A DNA stretch of 64,000 bases from JAGWBF01 sp963663025. GTDB taxonomy: Bacteria > Chloroflexota > Dehalococcoidia > Lucifugimonadales > JAGWBF01. The stretch lies in the NCBI GenBank assembly GCA_963663025.1, contig OY760073.1:248001-312000 (forward strand). The letters run 5' to 3'. Below are positions 32,602-40,498 of the stretch, piece by piece. The position numbers and the translations under genes are program-made. The notes beneath the pieces were generated by a model that saw only the letters and a program-made list of their open reading frames with translations, was not told the DNA's origin and ran no database searches. Every line of letters starts with the position of its first letter. The stretch's first letter is position 1.

Positions 32602-33732
32602 ATGGACGCCCGTCGGGACATGGTGTCCCACTGCATCTCTTTCTGCCGTGAGCTGCGGGAGCAGGGCCTGCTGGTGGGCCCCAATGAGACCGCCGACTCC
32701 CTCCGCGCCCTCTCCTACGTGGACATCCTGGACGAAGGGCAGGTCTATTGGGCCTTACGGACCATCTTGGTATCCAGGGCCGACGAGATTCCCGCTTTCG
32801 ACGACTGCTTTACCCGCTACTGGACATTCAGGCGCCCCTCGGGACTGGGTGGCCTTCCGACTCGTGCGCCGCGGCAGCAGGGAACCCTGCGGGCCGGAAA
32901 CCTCAGCGCTGCGCCTGCTGGACTGAGGGCCGGGGCCCAGGACCAGCCGCTCAGCGTCGATATAGTGCGCACCGGCGCCAGCGCAGCGGAGAGGGCAGGC
33001 GGGCGCGAGCTCAGGGGCTTGGGCGTCGATGGCCTTGACGAGGTGCTCAAGGCCGCCGCCAGGATCGCCAGGGCGCTGCCGTCCCGTCCCGGAAGGCGTC
33101 TGAAGAGCCACCGGCGGCGAGGCCGCCCCGACCTGCGTGAAGCCCTGCATCGCAACATGAGCTACGGCATGGAGATCGTCGAGCTGCCCCGCAGGAGGAA
33201 GAAGCCCCGACACGCCCGCCTCGTGGTGGTGCTGGACGTCAGCGGTTCCATGGACCGGTACGCCAAGCTGCTGCTGCAAGTGGTCTATGCCTTGGGACAG
33301 AGGGCGGGCCGGGTGGAGACCTTCGTGTTCAGCACCTCCCTGACCAGGGTGACCCGCGAGATGCGGGCCCCCACCTTCCAGGGCGCTTTGGGGCAGGTCG
33401 GGGACAAGGTGAGGCACTGGTCCGGAGGCACCCGCATCGGCGGATGTCTGAAAACCCTCATTGGGGACCACGGCCAGCTCCTGGAACGGAACACAACGCT
33501 GGTGCTGCTGAGCGACGGATGGGACACGGGGGATCCAGACGACCTGGCGGGGCAGCTCTCCAGGCTGAAGCGTCGGGTTTACCAGGTGGTGTGGCTCAAT
33601 CCCCTCCTGGGCGCCCCCGACTACCAGCCTCTGACCCAGGGGCTGCAGGCCGCCCGCCCTCACGTCAATCTATTCGCTTCCGCCCGCAACCTGGAGCAGA
33701 TCAAGCGCCTCCCCGCCTACCTGAAGGGCTAG
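32602..33732 (+). CDS. CoxE-like VWA domain protein
   Basis: 376 residues. The N-terminal part is a helical region with the conserved LREQGLLVGPNETADSLRAL, then a basic linker, then a VWA domain whose MIDAS motif is VLDVSGSMDRY with the later LLSDGWDTGDP loop. It is the usual partner of the CoxD ATPase in maturation of CoxL-type hydroxylases. Six bases separate it from the coxD-like gene. It ends one base before the stop of the minus-strand DUF4276 gene, marking the edge of the defence-like island. Confidence 0.93.
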   Translation: MDARRDMVSHCISFCRELREQGLLVGPNETADSLRALSYVDILDEGQVYWALRTILVSRADEIPAFDDCFTRYWTFRRPSGLGGLPTRAPRQQGTLRAGNLSAAPAGLRAGAQDQPLSVDIVRTGASAAERAGGRELRGLGVDGLDEVLKAAARIARALPSRPGRRLKSHRRRGRPDLREALHRNMSYGMEIVELPRRRKKPRHARLVVVLDVSGSMDRYAKLLLQVVYALGQRAGRVETFVFSTSLTRVTREMRAPTFQGALGQVGDKVRHWSGGTRIGGCLKTLIGDHGQLLERNTTLVLLSDGWDTGDPDDLAGQLSRLKRRVYQVVWLNPLLGAPDYQPLTQGLQAARPHVNLFASARNLEQIKRLPAYLKG

Positions 33733-33733
33733 C

Positions 33734-34414
33734 CTATGCCCTGCCCTCCAGCTCCCTCATCCAGCCGTCAAAGAGGGGACACTCCCTGCGGATGGCGTCT
33801 AAGCCGATTTCTTGCACTGTCCGCACACCCATCAACGGCTTTTGGTAGCGTGGGTAAAGGGCGAGGACGCGCTTGGAGGGGGCTGTATCGGGCGAGTCGT
33901 TGATCTCTTCGGGAGTAGTGAACTCATTGCGAATATACCGAAGCTGCGTCGATAGTTCGGGCCTACCAATGCCTTGAGCGAATTTGCTGGGGTCGCTGAA
34001 CAGAAGCCCCTCGAACTCGTGCATCACGACGTATGGGACAAAACGCCCGCGGTCAAAAGCATCGTCGAACTGGTCAGAAACATCGTTTCGCAATGCTTCC
34101 TGTATCAGTGCTGCCTTGTCGGTCAATGCAGCTTGACGCTTGGCTTCTTCACGTCCCGGCCAGGATTCCGGCAATCCGTAGTAGTCCACCATCGTTGTCG
34201 CCAGGGACTCCGGGTCCTCCGCCAAGTGGTCAACTATATCTTTGCGCACGGATTCCCAGGGCCTGATACCTCCCCGATGGGACCGTTGCCGGGCGTTCCC
34301 CAGCAGGCGCGCGCTGACGCTGGTGTACCCAGCCTGATAGAGGTGCAGCGACAGCACATCGTTCACGAAATTTTCCTCGGTCGGACCCTCGACGTGCACC
34401 AATAACCGCGCCAA
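33734..34414 (-). CDS. DUF4276 family protein, TOPRIM-like
   Basis: 226 residues from TTG 34414, four bases after the ATPase stop, with GAGAG upstream. The N-terminal VEGPTEENFV (8-17) has the E-G-x-T-E pattern of a TOPRIM-type acidic strand, TMVDYYGLP (74-82) supplies a conserved Asp, and HEFEGLLFSD (132-141) is typical of DUF4276. Proteins of this family are commonly encoded beside AAA ATPases of the OLD/AAA15 type, and TOPRIM domains in such pairs cut nucleic acid. Here it is the last gene of the five-gene operon starting at HigB. Effector role is inferred. Confidence 0.82.
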   Translation of the reverse strand: MARLLVHVEGPTEENFVNDVLSLHLYQAGYTSVSARLLGNARQRSHRGGIRPWESVRKDIVDHLAEDPESLATTMVDYYGLPESWPGREEAKRQAALTDKAALIQEALRNDVSDQFDDAFDRGRFVPYVVMHEFEGLLFSDPSKFAQGIGRPELSTQLRYIRNEFTTPEEINDSPDTAPSKRVLALYPRYQKPLMGVRTVQEIGLDAIRRECPLFDGWMRELEGRA

Positions 34415-34418
34415 CTTG

Positions 34419-35522
34419 CTACTCTCTCTTTGGTCGTCCGCCCAGCTCGTTCTTCTCCCATAGCTGTCCCAAGCTGTACCGTTCCAGCCAGGACTCCAGC
34501 CTGGATGAGTCCAGCCGGTTGAACTGGGTTGCGCCATCGATGCGCTCAGCCACCACCACATCCTCCGGCTCGAAGTGGTCCAGCAGCAGAGAAGACTGGG
34601 TGCAAACGATCACCTGGGACTCTGTCGAGGCTTGTTTTATCAAGGAAGCCACCAGGGTAATGGCGTAGGGGTGCAGCCCCAGCTCCGGCTCATCGACCAG
34701 TATCACCGACGGCTTAAGCTCCTGGGGCTGGAGAAACAGGGTTGCCAAGGCCATGAAGCGAAGGGTTCCGTCGGACAACGCGGAAGCATCGAAATAGGAG
34801 TCGGTGCCTGTGTGTGTCCATTCCAAAAGTATTGTCCCAGGATTGAGTCTCTGTGGTTCTAGCACAAAGTCATAGAAAAACGGAGCTACCTGTCGGATCG
34901 CGCTAGTGATGAGGTTGTAAGAGGCTTCGTACTTCTCCCTGATAAGGTATAGGAAGGATGCCAGGTTAGAGCCGTCGGGACGCAGGAAGCGGTTGTCGTT
35001 CACCCGTGCTGTCCTCTGCAACGGAGACTTGGGACTGGTATCGTGAAAATGGTACGGCCGCCATCGGTCCAGATGCTGCCTGACGGATGCTGCGACTTGA
35101 CCTCGGGCCTCGCTTATCCTTGCCTCTTTGCCGTCAACTGTAACGCCCAGCCAATAGGGGGACTCGCGTCCTGTCTGGTCCAGAAGGCGACCCTCTTCCT
35201 GAAGCGGAACCAGCCCATCAGCGTTGTCTGCCTGTAGAGTGATTTCGTATTGATTGATCCCGCCTTGGAAGGAAAGGCCTATATGCAGCTGGTCAGTAAT
35301 CCTGGAGCCGAAGTGCAGTATCTTATCCGCGCCCCCCTCTTTTATCACGTACTGCCGCAGACGGCCCTCCCGCAGGGAATTCAGGAAGGAGAACACGCCG
35401 ATGAAGTTGGACTTGCCCGATCCGTTCGCCCCGATTATGACCGTGATGGGGCCAAGCTGCAGCTCCTCCATGGATGCGATGCTCTTGAATCCCCTTACGG
35501 TTATGTGGTCAAGCTCGTTCAT
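34419..35522 (-). CDS. AAA family ATPase (OLD/AAA15/SMC-like)
   Basis: 367 residues of the ABC/SMC-like group used in many defence systems. Walker A IGANGSGKSN (30-39), ABC-like signature ALSDGTLRF (248-256) and Walker B VILVDEPELGLHP (273-285). No TOPRIM domain is fused; the next gene probably supplies it. ATG 35522 overlaps the stop of the methyltransferase-nuclease gene by four bases, so this ATPase is made together with the restriction-modification protein. The N-terminal MNELDHITVRGFKSI is a standard start. Confidence 0.92.
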   Translation of the reverse strand: MNELDHITVRGFKSIASMEELQLGPITVIIGANGSGKSNFIGVFSFLNSLREGRLRQYVIKEGGADKILHFGSRITDQLHIGLSFQGGINQYEITLQADNADGLVPLQEEGRLLDQTGRESPYWLGVTVDGKEARISEARGQVAASVRQHLDRWRPYHFHDTSPKSPLQRTARVNDNRFLRPDGSNLASFLYLIREKYEASYNLITSAIRQVAPFFYDFVLEPQRLNPGTILLEWTHTGTDSYFDASALSDGTLRFMALATLFLQPQELKPSVILVDEPELGLHPYAITLVASLIKQASTESQVIVCTQSSLLLDHFEPEDVVVAERIDGATQFNRLDSSRLESWLERYSLGQLWEKNELGGRPKRE

Positions 35523-37186
35523 TCCGCGGGCCCTTCCGGCAGGCTGCCGGCGTCGGGGCCGGGAACCAGTTCTCCCTGGACGCCTTCGGTGCGGGTAACC
35601 CGCTGGGCTGCCTGGTACATGGATGGATGGGGTGGAAGGTCAAAGCCGTGGCCGGCAAGCATCTCGGGGATCGTTCGAAGCTGTATCTTTGGGTAGTCCT
35701 GCTGCCAGAGCTCCGAGTGGAAGAAGCCCCCGCTGGCGGCCTCCGTCCTCATAGGCGCTGTGGGTTCGTCCAAGCTGATGAACAGTCCCAGCGCTGCCTT
35801 CTCCCGCTCCACCACACCCTTCAGGTCCCGCACCTGGGATACGGACACGTTGCCGCCCTTGACCTGGATGATGATCCTGTGGGCCGTCCGCTTTGGTCCG
35901 TCTATGAAGTGGAGGACGCCGTCGATGCCCCCGTCGGCGCCCTTTTTCTGGTCCGGTTGGGGCTGGCCCTGAAGAAGGGACACCGCCCAGAACTGGAACT
36001 GGTAGGGGTCCTGTTCCCACAAGGCCCGGGCGCTGCCTGCATCCTGGGGCTCTCCGACAACTTCGTAGTCCCGCCCAGGCTCCAGTCCGAAGGCGGTCTT
36101 AAGTCGGCTCTTCATCAGGGCTACCGCGAGGTGCGTTAAGTCTATACCAATCCACTGGCGCTTCAGCTTCTCGGCGGCTGCAACGGCGGTGCCGCACCCG
36201 CAGAACGGGTCCAATACCACATCCCCTTCGTTGGAGGATGCTTCGATGATGCGCTCCAGGAGGGCCAGTGGCTTTTGAGTGGGGTAGCCAAGCCGTTCAT
36301 ACCCGCTCTTGCTCATAGGTACATCTGTCCAGATATTTTGTAGAGGTCTTCCTTTTCGTTCATCCAAGTACGACTTCACATATGGCATGCCAGAGCTACT
36401 ATAGTAAATGCGTCCCCGCTTCTCTAATTCGTCGATTTGCTCCTGCGTGAAACGCCACATGGTTCCTGAAGGAGGTTCACGCTCCACTCCACGAAACCAC
36501 ATTGCGGTTACTGGCCTCCCGTGGCTTGGCGCAGTCATAGTGTTGCGCCAATACAAACGCCCGTCGCCATCGTCGTACCGATAACGTTCTTTGACATACT
36601 CATCGGAATACGGAGTGTGCTGCTCATTCCATGTCCATTGCTTCGATCTTGTAAAGAACAGTAGATGGTCTGAGACTGAGCCATAACGACGTGCGTCGCT
36701 ATGGGCGCCGGTTCTCTGCCACGTAACTTCGTTTCTGAAGTTATCCTTCCCAAACACCGTATCCAACACAATCTTCAAGTAGTGGCTCGCGGTAGGGTCG
36801 CAGTGAAGGTAGAGGCTCCCGGTGGGCTTCAGCGCCCGGCGCAGCTCCACCAGGCGGGGCGTCATCATCACCAGGTAGGCCATCATGGCGTTGCGCCCTA
36901 TGAACTGGCGGAAGGCGGCCATCATGTCCTTCACCGCCGACGGGGTTCCCGGATGCAGGATGATGTCCTGTTCGTAGGTGCGTTCCGTCTCCTGGGTCCA
37001 CTCCCAGGTGTCGGTGAACGCCTTTATCTGGGCTGGCGACTCCTCGCCCGTCCGCTCATTGAATAGCACGTTATAGGAAGCGTTGGAGTTGAAGGGCGGG
37101 TCCAGGTACACCAGGTCAACGGACTCGTCGGCGATGTACCGCCGGAGAATGTCCAGGTTGTCCCCGTAGTACAGAGTGTTAGGCAT
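35519..37186 (-). CDS. DNA methyltransferase fused to Mrr-like restriction nuclease domain
   Basis: 555 residues. N-terminal half: a beta-class N4-cytosine/N6-adenine methyltransferase with motif IV DLVYLDPPFNS (24-34) before motif I DPFCGCGTA (326-334). The region 140-300 between them is the target-recognition part and is AT-richer than the flanks. C-terminal part (about 400-520) has GADGGIDG (416-423) and IIQVKGG (439-445), the D...QxK form of an Mrr/PD-(D/E)xK nuclease core. One protein could therefore modify and cut. I start at ATG 37186, seven bases from the HigA stop; the upstream frame lies inside higA. It is the third gene of the HigB-HigA-MTase-ATPase-DUF4276 operon. Confidence 0.9.
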   Translation of the reverse strand: MPNTLYYGDNLDILRRYIADESVDLVYLDPPFNSNASYNVLFNERTGEESPAQIKAFTDTWEWTQETERTYEQDIILHPGTPSAVKDMMAAFRQFIGRNAMMAYLVMMTPRLVELRRALKPTGSLYLHCDPTASHYLKIVLDTVFGKDNFRNEVTWQRTGAHSDARRYGSVSDHLLFFTRSKQWTWNEQHTPYSDEYVKERYRYDDGDGRLYWRNTMTAPSHGRPVTAMWFRGVEREPPSGTMWRFTQEQIDELEKRGRIYYSSSGMPYVKSYLDERKGRPLQNIWTDVPMSKSGYERLGYPTQKPLALLERIIEASSNEGDVVLDPFCGCGTAVAAAEKLKRQWIGIDLTHLAVALMKSRLKTAFGLEPGRDYEVVGEPQDAGSARALWEQDPYQFQFWAVSLLQGQPQPDQKKGADGGIDGVLHFIDGPKRTAHRIIIQVKGGNVSVSQVRDLKGVVEREKAALGLFISLDEPTAPMRTEAASGGFFHSELWQQDYPKIQLRTIPEMLAGHGFDLPPHPSMYQAAQRVTRTEGVQGELVPGPDAGSLPEGPAE

Positions 37187-37193
37187 GGCTGGG

Positions 37194-37514
37194 CTAACCT
37201 TGCTGTCTCGCGGCAGGCTGTGGTGCCAGCCCTGTGCCAATGGGCTGGACATCTATGCTGTCGGCACGGCTTGATGCTTGGGCCATATCGTAGGCCGCTT
37301 GCAGCCGGTACCAGGTTTCGGCCCCTCCCCCAAAGGCTTTGTCTAACCGAATCGCCATATCGGGAGAAATGCCGGAGCGGCAGTTTACGATGCTGGACAG
37401 CTGTTTTCGGCTTACTCCTAGTTTTTGGGCTGCCTCAGTAACACTCAACCCGAGGGGTTCCAAGCAGTCGTGTCGTACGGCTAAGCCCGGATGGGGCGGG
37501 TTCTTCATTGGCAT
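37194..37514 (-). CDS. higA: HigA family antitoxin (XRE-type HTH)
   Basis: 106 residues. HTH of the HigA/VapI kind: LSVTEAAQKLGVSRKQLSSIVN (split 23-44), then ISPDMAIRLDKAFGGGAETWY, a stretch typical of HigA. It should bind and neutralise HigB and repress the operon. ATG 37514 follows GAGGAGGG by six bases, the best ribosome site in this region. The C-terminal tail after about residue 88 is low-complexity. Twelve bases separate it from the toxin gene. Confidence 0.92.
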   Translation of the reverse strand: MPMKNPPHPGLAVRHDCLEPLGLSVTEAAQKLGVSRKQLSSIVNCRSGISPDMAIRLDKAFGGGAETWYRLQAAYDMAQASSRADSIDVQPIGTGLAPQPAARQQG

Positions 37515-37526
37515 GTTCTTCCCTCC

Positions 37527-37805
37527 TCAGTGGTAGTCAACCAAGTCAACGTCCCACACATTGCCCTCCTCGAACCGGAAGACTATGCGCCAGTTGCCTG
37601 TTACTGTTACTCCCCAATGCCCTCGGAGATTTCCGCTGAGGGTGTGGAGCCTGTAGCCTGGCAGGTTCATGTCTCCGGGTTGCGAAGCCACATCCAGGCG
37701 GGCCAGGATTCGTTCGATCTTGGGAATGTTCTCTTGCAGTACGTGTCTCCGATCACCATGCTCATAAAGCCGTTCCAGACCTCGGTGCCTGAAGTTCTGG
37801 ATCAT
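37527..37805 (-). CDS. higB: HigB family toxin (RelE/ParE fold)
   Basis: 92 residues, toxin-first order as usual for higBA. Motifs are ERLYEHGD, the GDMNLPGYRLHTLSGNLRG turn and NWRIVFRFE near the C-terminus, matching HigB ribonucleases that cut mRNA on the ribosome. The promoter at 37811-37839 ends so close to the ATG that no ribosome site exists, so translation is probably leaderless. It opens the five-gene operon with the methyltransferase-nuclease, ATPase and DUF4276. Confidence 0.9.
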   Translation of the reverse strand: MIQNFRHRGLERLYEHGDRRHVLQENIPKIERILARLDVASQPGDMNLPGYRLHTLSGNLRGHWGVTVTGNWRIVFRFEEGNVWDVDLVDYH

Positions 37806-37810
37806 GTTTT

Positions 37811-37839
37811 ATTGTAACCTGTTACCAATCAAGTTACAA
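37811..37839 (-). promoter_or_regulatory. higBA operon promoter and operator
   Basis: On the minus strand: TTGTAA, 17 bases, TACAAT, then five bases to the higB ATG. Inside the spacer and -10 lies the palindrome GTAAC-AG-GTTAC (37814-37825), with a further GTTACA arm at 37833-37838. This is the expected place for HigA to bind and shut off the operon. The mRNA should begin at or near the start codon. Confidence 0.65.
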
Positions 37840-37907
37840 ACCGCTCTGGCCTCTTCGTGGTGCATAAACATGGATTTTCGGGTTGTGGCATGTGGCAGCA
37901 TGGGGAC

Positions 37908-38408
37908 ATGAGATCCATTGTGTTGGTCTTCGCAGTCAATTTAGCCTTCGGGTCAGGTCTAGTCATCCTGGGCAAACTGGTGGGGCAGGAAATGTGGATC
38001 CCGTTCATGGTGGCGGCATTTGCGTTTTCGCTAATCGCCATCACATGGACAAGAATGCCGGCGATCAAGAGCTGGCTGGATCCCGTCGCCAAGGCTGAAA
38101 AGCGGCACAGAAACCAGATCATGAAAGATCAGACCAAAGAGAAGGAGAACAAGCGAGAAAGGTTTCGCCCCGAAATCAAAGGCATTAGGCGCAACCCCCT
38201 GCTCGTTAAGCCCATATTGGATTCGGAGTCAGGTGTAGTCGAGGTAACTGTTGCTTCTCCTCAGACCTTGAGGTGGCGTGTTGTCCGAATCCTTGTCTGG
38301 CTGGCTAATCGGCCTTGGTGGGTGTCCTGGTCAGTTACAGATATTCTACTTTCTTGGGTTGCAAAGCGTCTGGTGCCTCAGGTGAGTTTCGTTGATCGCT
38401 ATGTTTAG
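37908..38408 (+). CDS. small membrane protein, function unknown
   Basis: About 166 residues. Two hydrophobic helices near the N-terminus (about 2-22 and 29-46) are followed by a charged stretch KAEKRHRNQIMKDQTKEKENKRERF and a C-terminal part with a Trp-rich amphipathic segment. I do not recognise it. The start is uncertain: ATG 37908 is used here; ATG 37890 or GTG 37857 would lengthen it. It diverges from the higB operon and converges with the DUF5131 gene, so it sits inside the island. Confidence 0.5.
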   Translation: MRSIVLVFAVNLAFGSGLVILGKLVGQEMWIPFMVAAFAFSLIAITWTRMPAIKSWLDPVAKAEKRHRNQIMKDQTKEKENKRERFRPEIKGIRRNPLLVKPILDSESGVVEVTVASPQTLRWRVVRILVWLANRPWWVSWSVTDILLSWVAKRLVPQVSFVDRYV

Positions 38409-38448
38409 CGATGGCCTTGAAGATCCGGTAGCCCCGCGCCCGCTTCTC

Positions 38449-39168
38449 CTAGGCGCAATAAGTTCGAGGCATTTCATCCCATGTGCGTCCGTCCAACATC
38501 CGCCCCGTCCGCTTTTTGAACACGCCTCCCCACTGCTTGAAGAAGAAAGGGACCTTGTTCATCAGACAGTTGTCCCGAATATCCCTTACCCAGTCGGGAC
38601 TTATGGTTCTGGCGCCCGGCCCCGACTCTCCACCCACGATAACCCAATCGATGCCCGACAGGTCAATAGCTGGCAGGGGACCCAGCAAAGGTTCCAGCGA
38701 AAGAAACTTGGTGCAAGCGCCAGTGGACTTAAGCTGATCCAAGCGACGCACCCATCTTTCCGACTCTATGCTTGTACCTAGCCATATGTTTGATGTCCAG
38801 TGCAGCTTGCTGTCGAGCTGGGCTACACGTCCTGGGCGCTTTGTGAGTATCTGAAAGGTGTGCTGCGGGGTCCGGTTCATAACATCGAAGACCAGTTGAA
38901 TGAACTCAGTTGGGACGGCTTTGTGGAAAAGGTCGCTCATGGAGTTTACGAATACAAGGCTATGTCCCCTCCACTTAGACGGTTCATCCAGGGCAGTTTC
39001 ATGTACCGAAACCTCGAACCCGTTCCTGTACTTCTGCATGCCCATTGCCTGAAGCCGCTTCGACATTCGCTCGGCATAGCAGTGCTTGCAGCCGTGGCTG
39101 ATCTTGGTTCAGCCGGTGACCGGGTTCCATGTGGTCTCAGTCCATTCTATTTTTGATAATGTAGCCAC
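38449..39168 (-). CDS. DUF5131 (phage Gp37/Gp68-like) three-Cys protein with in-frame TGA at codon 20
   Basis: From GTG 39168 (GGAGGG eight bases upstream) the frame reads VATLSKIEWTETTWNPVTG, then TGA, then TKISHGCKHCYAERM and on to a full DUF5131 protein of 240 codons. The family motif is GC-x6-C-x2-CYAE; the TGA (39109-39111) stands at the first of those three cysteines, and C27 and C30 are intact. Either a TGC-to-TGA nonsense change killed the gene, or the TGA is read as selenocysteine. A start after the TGA (ATG 39066) would lose all three cysteines. The rest, including FVNSMSDLFH, LTKRPGR and GGESGPGAR, is intact. The partner TcmP is encoded directly upstream. The family is thought to be radical SAM-like. 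Confidence 0.85.
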
Positions 39169-39172
39169 GATT

Positions 39173-40030
39173 CTAGCCCTCCGCATTTAGAATATGCTGG
39201 GCTATCCTCTTCGCCGGTCCTATTCCGGCCTCGTTCCCGACGCAAAATACAAATTCGAAAAGAGGGGAATTCCTCGAATTCGCAAATGTTTTCGAAGTTT
39301 CCATGAACCTATGCTCAAACAATTGCTTTAGCTTATTCTTGTAAAGCTGGCTGATTCCAGCAGTGCCGGGGTCTCTTTTATGTGACCCTTCTCCAAAAAA
39401 CGACTGCTGAGGATCGACATAGTATAAGTTCCGCCAGCTCTCATCGCCAAATATTCGGGTGAGCTTTGCGGCCCAAGACGGAGAGATATCGTCCGGGTTT
39501 CCCGATTTGGGCAATATTCTAGTGACAGCGGATACAGGGAAAAGTATCCAAGTGTCCAGGGCATTGAACGCTGCTACTTTCTCGATCGTGGCCCATTCCA
39601 CTTCAGTTGCGAATGGGTCAAGAAACAGGACGCCTCTCCACTCCTTCCAATCTTCTCGCAAGTTTCTCAGGAAGCGGTTCGCGTCGGACTTATGCAGCTG
39701 AATGTCCCGGCCTTGGTTATTCTTCCGCAACTCAAACAGCTGGGCATGTCGGGCAGAGTCTTCTTCTACGAATATCAATCGGTCGAACGTTTTGTCCTTT
39801 ATATCTATTGCCAACTTGGCAGAGCCGTCTATGAATGCTCTCGCTTCATCATCCGTTACGCGCAAGCTGATGCTGCCCGCTCCGGCGAAGGCATCGACGT
39901 ACATCAACTTGAAGGAATTGTCCTTCAAGGCGGTTGTGTAAAAGTCCAGGTAGTGCTTGAGGATATCCAGCTTGATAATGGTCCAGTGCCCGCCGAAGTT
40001 AGCTGCCCATGACTCAAGAGGTTGATTCAA
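39173..40030 (-). CDS. tcmP: three-Cys-motif partner protein TcmP
   Basis: 285 residues from TTG 40030. TcmP proteins are named for being encoded next to the three-Cys protein, and that is the case here: the DUF5131 gene starts four bases past this stop. The N-terminal part has a methyltransferase-like strand YVDAFAGAGS (44-53) and a later LFLDPFATE (135-143), so it may be a class I fold. The exact activity is unknown; it is common in phage and mobile islands. Composition is AT-richer than the house-keeping genes, a sign of transfer. Confidence 0.88.
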   Translation of the reverse strand: MNQPLESWAANFGGHWTIIKLDILKHYLDFYTTALKDNSFKLMYVDAFAGAGSISLRVTDDEARAFIDGSAKLAIDIKDKTFDRLIFVEEDSARHAQLFELRKNNQGRDIQLHKSDANRFLRNLREDWKEWRGVLFLDPFATEVEWATIEKVAAFNALDTWILFPVSAVTRILPKSGNPDDISPSWAAKLTRIFGDESWRNLYYVDPQQSFFGEGSHKRDPGTAGISQLYKNKLKQLFEHRFMETSKTFANSRNSPLFEFVFCVGNEAGIGPAKRIAQHILNAEG

Positions 40031-40031
40031 A

Positions 40032-40070
40032 TTAGCACCCGTGTGTTGGAGTGCCGCGAGATTAGCACTC
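40032..40070. promoter_or_regulatory. CIRCE-like half sites upstream of tcmP
   Basis: TTAGCACCC (40032-40040), eight bases, GAGTGCCGC (40049-40057), then a perfect TTAGCACTC (40062-40070). The HrcA operator CIRCE is TTAGCACTC-N9-GAGTGCTAA. The pair here is imperfect in spacing and in the second arm, so heat-shock control of tcmP is only a possibility. Confidence 0.3.
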
Positions 40071-40117
40071 TAACACGTGGTCGTCCACGACTAGATGTCA
40101 GGACTGGGTGTGCGCCG

Positions 40118-40498
40118 TCACACTTGGAAGCCCAGGACTTCGGCCACGGCTCGCTGCCGGTGGTCGGCGGTAGCGAAGAAGATGTCTCCGGGTCGTGGGG
40201 CTACGTAGAGGGCAGTAGCGATGTGCCACAGGGCGGCGCCCTGCACGTGTCCCACTCTCAGGGCAGCAGCGATCTCCGGAGATAGGGACCTGTCGGGCAG
40301 GATCCAGTCGATGCCGAAGAGAGCGCTCGGGTCCAGGTACTGGTTCTCCCGGACGAAGGTCGCCCCTATCTCGGCCTCCAGCAGGTTTGATGATATCCAG
40401 CGGGTGCATCTTTCCAGGCGCCGGGCAAGGGGGACGGACCCCGGCTCTTGGAACGCGATGGCAACCATGGCCGAGGTGTCGATGTAAGCGGCGGTCAC
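40118..40498 (-). CDS. vapC: VapC-type PIN domain toxin
   Basis: 126 residues with the PIN fold: Asp7 in YIDTSAMVA, acidic E41/E43 in LLEAEIG, and Asp105/Asp112 in GDIFFATADHRQ. The usual DALHLATA motif reads GAALWHIATAL, so the conserved central Asp is an Ala (about residue 89), which could lower RNase activity. Start GTG 40498 overlaps the antitoxin stop by four bases. VapC toxins cut tRNA or rRNA until bound by VapB. Confidence 0.88.
   Translation of the reverse strand: MTAAYIDTSAMVAIAFQEPGSVPLARRLERCTRWISSNLLEAEIGATFVRENQYLDPSALFGIDWILPDRSLSPEIAAALRVGHVQGAALWHIATALYVAPRPGDIFFATADHRQRAVAEVLGFQV

Noticed and set aside
32755..33663. 302-codon minus-strand frame opposite the CoxE-like gene
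   Set aside because: The VWA MIDAS motif is on the plus strand and in phase with the coxD-like gene.
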